The translations under genes and the position numbers were made by a program. A model generated the notes under the pieces. The model was not told the origin of the DNA, made no database searches, and was given only the letters and a program-made list of their open reading frames with translations. A stretch of 64,000 nt of DNA from Tolypocladium sp. Sup5 PDA-1 (taxonomy: Eukaryota > Ascomycota > Sordariomycetes > Hypocreales > Ophiocordycipitaceae). The stretch is from NCBI GenBank assembly GCA_000750105.3, contig JPHH03000065.1, forward strand, positions 115,257 through 179,256, given 5' to 3'. Shown piece after piece: positions 57,830 to 64,000 of this stretch (its first letter is position 1; each line of letters opens with the position of its first letter).

Positions 57830-59083
57830 TCAGAACACGCTGATGAAGTTGCCGATGCGGTCCTTCTGGTTCTGAGCTATGCACTCCGCAATCCAGGTGA
57901 TGTTGCGAATCTCCTGCTCATCGTTAGTGGCTATCCCCCAAGTGTTTGCTCTGGCAGTAAGCCATACCTGTTCTCTCAACTTCACCCAAGCGTAGACAAT
58001 TGCGTAGGTGAATTGCCTCGTGAAAGCGCTCTTGGAGATCTCCATCTCTTTCTGGTAGAACATGTCTTCCAGTGTCTTCCCATCGGACGAGCCGCCGCCC
58101 ATGTTCCCAGGACCAGAGGAGCCGCCCAGGGAGGCGGCATCAAAGAAGGTCTTGTAGTCGTGAACGCCATCAACGGCAAGGCGCACACCCTCCGGGTCTT
58201 CTGCTCGAGAGAGCATCAAAGTCCCCTCGGGATACAGCTTGCCGAAGTTGGGGTAGAGCTTCTTACGATCCGCCTTGTTCAACTCGGTGCCAAACGAATT
58301 GAGGGTGATGTTGATGGCTCGCCGATCGGCCTCGAACTCGAGAATCTCCGACATGACCTCTGCCGTTGGGGACCCAGCCATGTCAGAGTGGGTGTTGACG
58401 AAGTTGTAGAAGTCCTCCAGATAGTTCTTGTACAACGTGTTGCGTACAATCTCAATGTTGAGCTCGTCGAGGTCCTGGTGGCTGAGGCTGCCCTTGAAGT
58501 ACGGGGCCAGCGGCGTCTCAATCAGCACGCTGTTGTAGAGTTCCTCGATGTTCGTGGCAACGCAGAGCACAGGCATGGTCTCGAACCACCCGAGGGGGTG
58601 GCATCTCTCGAGCAGCTCGCGGGTATCTCTTTCGTGCAGGGTGCCGGTGATGAGGAGGGCGACGTTGTCAATCATGTAGCCGTAGGTGACGTAGTCCATG
58701 AAGGTCGCGAGTGAACCGACGGCGTTGGCACGGACGTAGCGAAACTCGGAGATGAGCTTGTCGGTCGTCTTGGAGGCAAGGCTGGAGGTCGATGGGTTCG
58801 GAGGGAGGGAAGCGAGGAAGTCGCCGTAGGCAGGGCCGAGCTGGAGCTTGAGATCTGCATCGAATGTGTCAATACAACACGGCCTTTGACGGGAAACATG
58901 CCAGTAGCGCACCGTCAATCGTCTCGCACTGCGTCAGGTTGTTGTAGGCCGGGCCAGTGAGCAGGCCGTTGCGGTAGCCTCGAACGATGCCCTCGACGTA
59001 GCTGTGCTGCGTCAGCGCCTTGCTCAACCCCCAGCGTCCGAAGCGACCTACCCGTTGTTCACGTTGAAGAATAGACCCTCCAT
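57830..59083 (-). CDS. vma6: V-type proton ATPase subunit d (Vma6)
   Basis: Exons 59052-59083, 58913-59001, 57968-58854 and 57830-57913 encode 363 residues. The N-terminus after splicing is MEGLFFNVNNGYVEGIVRGYR, then TQCETIDDLKLQL, the subunit d signature. RANAVGSLATFMDYVTYGYMIDNV, HPLGWFETMPVLCVA and RRAINITLNSFGTEL also fit. Subunit d couples the rotor stalk to the V0 ring in vacuolar and Golgi membranes. The last intron (57914-57967) is 54 bp and in frame, so unspliced RNA stays open; it is called an intron because splicing restores VKLREQEIRNITWIAECIAQ and it has a CACTAAC branch. A Gly/Ser-rich loop (GGSSGPGNMGGGSSDG) is an insertion relative to yeast and animal forms. Confidence 0.96.
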
Positions 59084-59509
59084 CTTGTCCGACGACTCGT
59101 TGGCGCAGGCTGCAGAGAGTAACTGAGCTTGAACACCTGCGCAGAAAGGGCCAAGGCTTCTGGATGCGAGCGCTGCGAGAACCGCGAGTATGGCTTTGCA
59201 ACAGTCGCCTTCGTCGTCGATGAGCCTCAGCAGCCAGCACCACCACCAGCTCACCACCACTAGCATCCACGTGAGTGGATGCCAAGCCACTTCACGGAGA
59301 TTTGGTACCGCCGACGCCCGAAGCCATCCCACTTTCTGTGGCAGAAGTCGAGCCAAAAATTTTGGGTGGAGCAGACAAGAGCTCTGGACTAAAAAATTTC
59401 CTTGCAACTCTACCGTGCCTGCGCACACGACTACAATTGCGCCCACGAGTGGAAGCCGAAGCCCAATCGACCCGTGCAAGACCGCTGCAGAGAGCGTCGA
59501 CTGTCCAAA
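59084..59509. promoter_or_regulatory. Divergent promoter region, VMA6 / NOP58
   Basis: 426 bases between two starts. Open frames here lack features and no TATA box is evident. Confidence 0.4.
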
Positions 59510-61477
59510 ATGTCTCTCTTCGTGCTTGCCGAGACGCCTGCGGGGTTAGTCGCGAGAACCCAGCTCCGAAGGGGGCTCAAATCCTGCCCTCAAGAAGTTC
59601 CAATCGCTGACAGTGAGTAGCTATGGCCTGTTCAAGGCCGCGGATAAGAAGTTGTTCAAGAACGATGACCTCGCCGCCGAACTCGGCCGTCCGGAGAAGC
59701 TGGTCGAGATGTGAGAACGAGGCCCAAAATTTCAGACGTCTTCGACAATTGGCTAACCGAACACGGCTCCAGGCTCAAGCTGAAGAAGTTTGTCAAGTTC
59801 GACAGCGCCGCCATGGCCCTCGAGGAGGCCGCCTCGCTCAAGGATGGAAAGGTCCCGGCTCTGCTGACCTCTCTTCTCGAGGAGCTCAAGTCGGAGAAGA
59901 AGGCTTCTCTGGCCGTTGCCGACGTGAAGCTGGGAACCGCCATCTCGAACCTTCCTCAGTTTAACATTTCTCCAGTCACTGGCTCCAACACCATGGACGT
60001 CTTCCGAGGACTTCGAGAACACCTGCCGTCTCTGATCCCCGGACTGGCCCAAGAGAACATCGATCGGATGGCGCTCGGTCTCTCGCACTCCATTTCCCGA
60101 TATAAGCTTAAGTTCTCCGTCGATAAGATTGATTCCATGATCATCCAGGCAATCAAGCTGATTGACGACATGGACAAGGACCTCAATGTTTTCGCCATGC
60201 GCACCAAGGAGTGGTACGGCTGGCACTTCCCGGAACTGGCCAAGATCCTGAACGACAACCTGGCCTACGCCCGCCTGATTCTCGTCGCTGGCTTCCGAAC
60301 CAATATTGCAGAGACCGATCTTTCGGAGATCCTCCCCGAAGCCACGGAAGAGGCCGTCAAGAAGGCTGCCGAGATCAGCATGGGTACTGAGATCACCGAG
60401 GTGGATCTGGAGAACATCAAGTCTTTGGCTGAGCAGGTGATCCTCTACACCGAGTACCGATCACAGCTTTCCTCGTACCTGGAGAGCCGAATGCGCGCCA
60501 TTGCGCCGAATCTGACTTCTCTGGTCGGCTACCTCGTCGGCGCGAGGCTCATTTCCCACGCTGGTTCTCTTATGAGCCTCGCCAAGGCTCCTGGTTCCAC
60601 CATCCAGATCCTTGGTGCCGAGAAGGCCCTATTCCGTGCTCTCAAGACGAAGCACGACACTCCCAAATATGGTATCATCTACCACTCGTCCCTCATCGGC
60701 CAGGCCACCGGACGAAACAAGGGCAAGATCGCGCGTATGTTGGCCGCCAAGACTGCCTTGGGCCTTCGTGTGGATGCTCTTGAGACCTTTGATGACGATG
60801 CAGATGAGGAGGAGAGGTCAATGTTGGGACTCACCAGCCGCATCAAGCTTGAGAACCACCTTCGGAAACTCGAGGGCAAGCCTCTTCTGCCCAAGGGCAC
60901 GGGCATCGCCCCCTCTGGCGAAATCATGGCACCTGGTCAATTCACCTTGAAGGAGACTCGGCGGTACAACGTTGATGCTGATGGTGTGACCGACGAGGTC
61001 AATGGCGACAGCTCCAAGAAGAGCAAAGACAAGAAATCCAAGGACAAGAAGAAGGCCTTGATTGAGGTTGTTCAGGAGCAATCTGATGATGACATGAAGG
61101 ATGCCGAGGACGATGGCTCTGACGATGACGAGGAGACGACGACGCCAGCCAAGTCCAAGGTCGCTAAGTTGTCGGGCGCCGAGTACGAACGCCTGGCCAA
61201 CCTCGCCGGCTTGTCGGTCAAGAAGTTCAAGCGAAAGTACGAGAGAGGCGATGTCCAGCTCGCCTCCGACGGCTCTCCCAAGGTTCACAGCAAGAAGGAT
61301 CTGAAGAAGATGCGCAAGGCTGCCGAGAACGGGACTCCCGTAAAGGTCGCGACGCCATCCAAGACCGAACCCGTGTCGGAGAAGAAGAAGAAGCGCAAGC
61401 ACGACGACGACGAGGAGGCCGTCGAGGAGAAGAAGGAGAAGAAGCAGAAGAAGAAGAAGCGCCACTCGGAAGCCTAA
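59510..61477 (+). CDS. nop58: Box C/D snoRNP core protein Nop58
   Basis: Exons 59510-59544, 59621-59710 and 59773-61477 encode 609 residues. Splicing gives MSLFVLAETPAGYGLFKAADKK..., the NOP5NT domain. NOSIC and Nop domains follow (FAMRTKEWYGWHFPELAKI, then AGSLMSLAKAPGSTIQILGAEKALFRALKT and KYGIIYHSSLIGQATGRNKGKIARMLAAKTAL). The tail is a Lys/Glu/Asp low-complexity region (KKE/D repeats, ends KKKKRHSEA). Nop58 pairs with Nop56 and fibrillarin to hold box C/D snoRNAs that guide rRNA 2'-O-methylation in the nucleolus. Intron 1 has a GTTAGT donor, less common than GTANGT but consistent with frame. Confidence 0.97.
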
Positions 61478-62566
61478 TTGGAACCGGCTGGGAACGGGTT
61501 TCGCCGGTTCCCAGCAGGTAAGGTGGAAGACGGGATCAGACAGGACCTGCATACCGTCTGCGATGTGTAGATATATGACGATACCTGAGATTCTGAGGCG
61601 GGAATCCTTCTGGCCTCTTTCGTTGTTGAGCCGATTACTGGCCGGCGTTTAAGGAGGGACATGTACGGCATCTGGCGTGTAAGGCTTCTTCTTTTTAGTT
61701 GTTTCTTTTCCTAGTTCTTGTCCTTGGTTTTGCCTCCTTCGATACTGTGGCTATAGTTGGGTGGCGGAAGGCTGCTGAGTCTTTTTTGGCTTTGTTTGAA
61801 TCAATCACATCAACAACTATTACGTGCTGACTGTGACGGGCTCGCTCATCCTGTGATTGTAAGAGGGCATATAACAAGCCTCCTCTATTCGCTGGTAAAA
61901 GAAATCAGGCACCTGGCCGTGCGCTGGCCGTGCAGACGTACACGCACCGTCCGGCGTCGAGATGATTTAAGATAGGCCTCAGGTCAAGGACGCGTCAATG
62001 TATGCTCGGACTTCACATTGTCTTCTTCGCGGTACGCATCAACTGATTTGAGAAACAGAGTGAATCACGCAGAACACATGTCTAGACATCGTTGTACATT
62101 TTGCCCCCGGTATTCCCAGCGAGCGATTCGGGGTATCCATTGCAAAATCAAGAAGAGACTCTCGTATCCCTCCCCGCCTTCCTCCCGTCATCTTGGGGTA
62201 TCACATCTCCGCCTCTGATCGAGTCTCACTTCATTATGCTAGAGGGTAGCCCCTCGTCCAACCAGTCCGTAGCCATCCAAAACATCGTTGCCAAGAGGGG
62301 AAAAAATTCAATCAATCGTCGAGCGTGGGAAAGTCATGGTTTTGCCGTTAAGCGGGGTATGTGGTCTGTGAAAGACGCTGCTGTGCAAGACGTGAAAAGT
62401 GACGTGAGCTTCGGAGTTCTCGAAAGATGTAGCGATAGCAATCGTTGAAGACGAAGTGGGCAGTTACGGAAACCGGCCCTCGAAATCAAGTAGACCACGC
62501 TAAGCCGAGAGAAAACGCCAAAGTCAGCACTTCACAGTCGCATTTTCACACACGAATGGCGCGCCA
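61478..62566. other. Convergent intergenic region, nothing seen
   Basis: 3' flanks of NOP58 and the stomatin gene. A frame at 62092-62448 has no recognisable features. Confidence 0.5.
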
Positions 62567-63800
62567 TTAGATGTTCTCGGCAAGGCGAGCGTTCATGGCT
62601 TGCTGGAAACCAGGGTCCTGACCTCCAAAGTCCCCCTGCCCCGTGGCATCGTGGCCGCTTCCCTCACCGGTCTGGTTGGCGCCCATGGCACTGAGAGCAG
62701 TGTTGATATTCTGGTTGGAGCCGGGCAAGAAGATGACCTTGCTGTTGGCGGACTTGGCCATGGCCTGCATGGCCTCGAGGTAGCGGATCTGCATGGCAGG
62801 TGCAGAGCTGAGAATGTCGGCAGCTTGTCGCATCAGCTTGGCGGATTCGACCTAAGATGAGGTGTTAGCACAGAACCATTTTTATAGTAGGCAGTTGGGA
62901 GGAAGTGCGGAAGTCTTACCTCGGCCTTGGCGGCGATGATCTTGCTTTCACCAATACGCTTGCTCTGGGCGGCCATGGAGAGGGACTCCTGCAGCTCCTG
63001 GCTGAAAATGATATCCTTGATGAGCATGCTCTCTACCTGGACACCCCAACCGGCGGCAACGTCCTCAATGATCTCGCCAATGGACTGCGCAATCTCCTCG
63101 CGACGCTCAATGACGTCCTGGAGGACGCGAGCACCGACCACGTGGCGCAGGGTGGTCTGCGTGCGCTCCATGAGGGCCTGGCGGACGTTGGAGATGCCAA
63201 AGGCAGCCTTGTGGGGAGCGACGATGTGGTAGTAGATGACGGAGGTGAGGCGGAGGGTGACGTTGTCCTTGGTCATGCAGATCTGCTCGGGCACTTCGGT
63301 GATCTGAATCTTGACGTCGATCTGGATGAGCCTCTCGCTGAGGGGGTTGACCTTGACCAGGCCGGGGTCGACGGCCTTGTAGAAACGGCCGAACTTGGTG
63401 ACGAGACCGACATTGCCCTGGTGGACGTTCTTGAAGGGGTTGGGGCAGCAGATGCAGCAGGGGACGGCGCCCATGGTTCCGATGCAGGCACCGAGGGTGT
63501 TGACTAGGGAAGCATAACATGTCAGCGCGGGCCAGGCCATTGTCGTCGCTGTCGCTTCTGGTCTTGCGGCGCAGATGGTGAGGGGACGGGGAACGTACTC
63601 ATGCCGCCGTACCAGCCCTTGGGGTTGGAGTCGTCGCCGACGAGGGTGGCATAGCTGCGCTGGAGATCCTCCTTCCTGGGCGGCTGGACGGTCATCTTGA
63701 CCTGAGGCTGGAAGCCAATGCCGCCGAGGCCGTTGCTTTCGCGCTCCTGCTCGGGAGCCGCAGGCTTGGTGGTGGAGCCTTCGCCGTTGACAGCGGACAT
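62567..63800 (-). CDS. Stomatin-family SPFH/Band 7 membrane protein
   Basis: Exons 63599-63800, 62920-63503 and 62567-62851 encode 356 residues from the ATG at 63800 (MSAVNGEG); an in-frame ATG at 63875 would add 25 residues. A cytosolic N-tail is followed by a hydrophobic hairpin rich in cysteine (GACIGTMGAVPCCICCPNPFK), then the SPFH domain: VHQGNVGLVTKFGRFYKAVDPGL, LIQIDVKIQITEVPEQ, MTKDNVTLRLTSVIYYHI and RHVVGARVLQDVIERREEIA. The C-terminal helix has AAKAEVESAKLMRQAADILSS, a mark of stomatins. In filamentous fungi stomatins (StoA type) act in polarised growth and membrane domain organisation; the Cys cluster suggests palmitoylation. The splice at 63598/63504 restores GGMINTLGACIG. Confidence 0.93.
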
Positions 63801-63951
63801 GATGGGTTCCGTGGACGAGGTGGTGGAAGCCGTGGTTGCTGTAGTTGAGGGTCTACTTCGTACGCGATCGATCAAGGGAAAAGCCTGGTCGATTTGGAGA
63901 TGAGCCTCTACGGTGTGACGATGACGGATGGATGGACGGACGCCATGTGAT

Positions 63952-64000
63952 GGGGGGGGGGGGGGGGGGGCCTTTTTTAAAAGGAATTAAAAGGGGGGGG
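63952..64000. repeat. G19 homopolymer and low-complexity window end
   Basis: G19 (63952-63970), CCTTTTTTAAAAGGAATTAAAA and G8 to the last base. It looks like an assembly end or read artefact rather than genome. Confidence 0.75.

Noticed and set aside
57779..58714. 311-codon + strand frame
   Set aside because: Antisense shadow of VMA6.

Overview
The window looks like nuclear DNA from a filamentous ascomycete, most likely a Sordariomycete and perhaps hypocrealean. Genes carry short spliceosomal introns (about 48-160 bp) with GTANGT-like donors, CTAAC/CTGAC branch sites and CAG/TAG acceptors. Coding regions are GC-rich, both strands are used, and there are no operons. The order assignment is an inference from protein similarity as remembered, not from a search.

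I support 21 protein genes. Left to right: a left-truncated gene that may be an RTP1/TANGO6-like RNA polymerase II assembly factor (-); a 2.5 kb stretch with signs of a decayed gene; a secreted, probably GPI-anchored App1-type phosphatase-like protein (+); a 6.5 kb block with no supported gene; PRP43 (-) divergent from a PRMT5/Skb1 arginine methyltransferase (+); alanine-glyoxylate aminotransferase (+); exportin-1/CRM1 (+); then a zinc-cluster transcription factor (-), an RTA1-like membrane protein (-), the rRNA helicase SPB4 (-) and a CTP-dependent diacylglycerol kinase (+).

After a 3.9 kb gene-poor block come a KxDL-domain protein (+), two conserved-looking proteins of unknown function (- and +), a Cir_N/LENG1-like protein (-) and the NSF ATPase SEC18 (+). 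A second 3.8 kb gene-poor block precedes the large LTE1-type Ras-family exchange factor (+). The right end is dense housekeeping: cytosolic ribosomal protein S0/uS2 (-), mitochondrial uS15m (+), V-ATPase subunit d (-), NOP58 (+) and a stomatin-family SPFH protein (-). The sequence ends in G homopolymers that look like an assembly end.

The genes do not form a pathway. Ribosome biogenesis and RNA processing are well represented (PRP43, SPB4, NOP58, S0, uS15m, LENG1-like), as is membrane traffic or transport (SEC18, KxDL, V-ATPase d, CRM1). I see no biosynthetic cluster, intact transposon, CRISPR array, tRNA or rRNA. The strongest anomaly is a one-base frameshift in CRM1, shown by exon-length arithmetic. 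Others are a tandem minisatellite inside the zinc-cluster gene and a family of TACGGAGTACTCCGTA-like palindromes confined to intergenic DNA.
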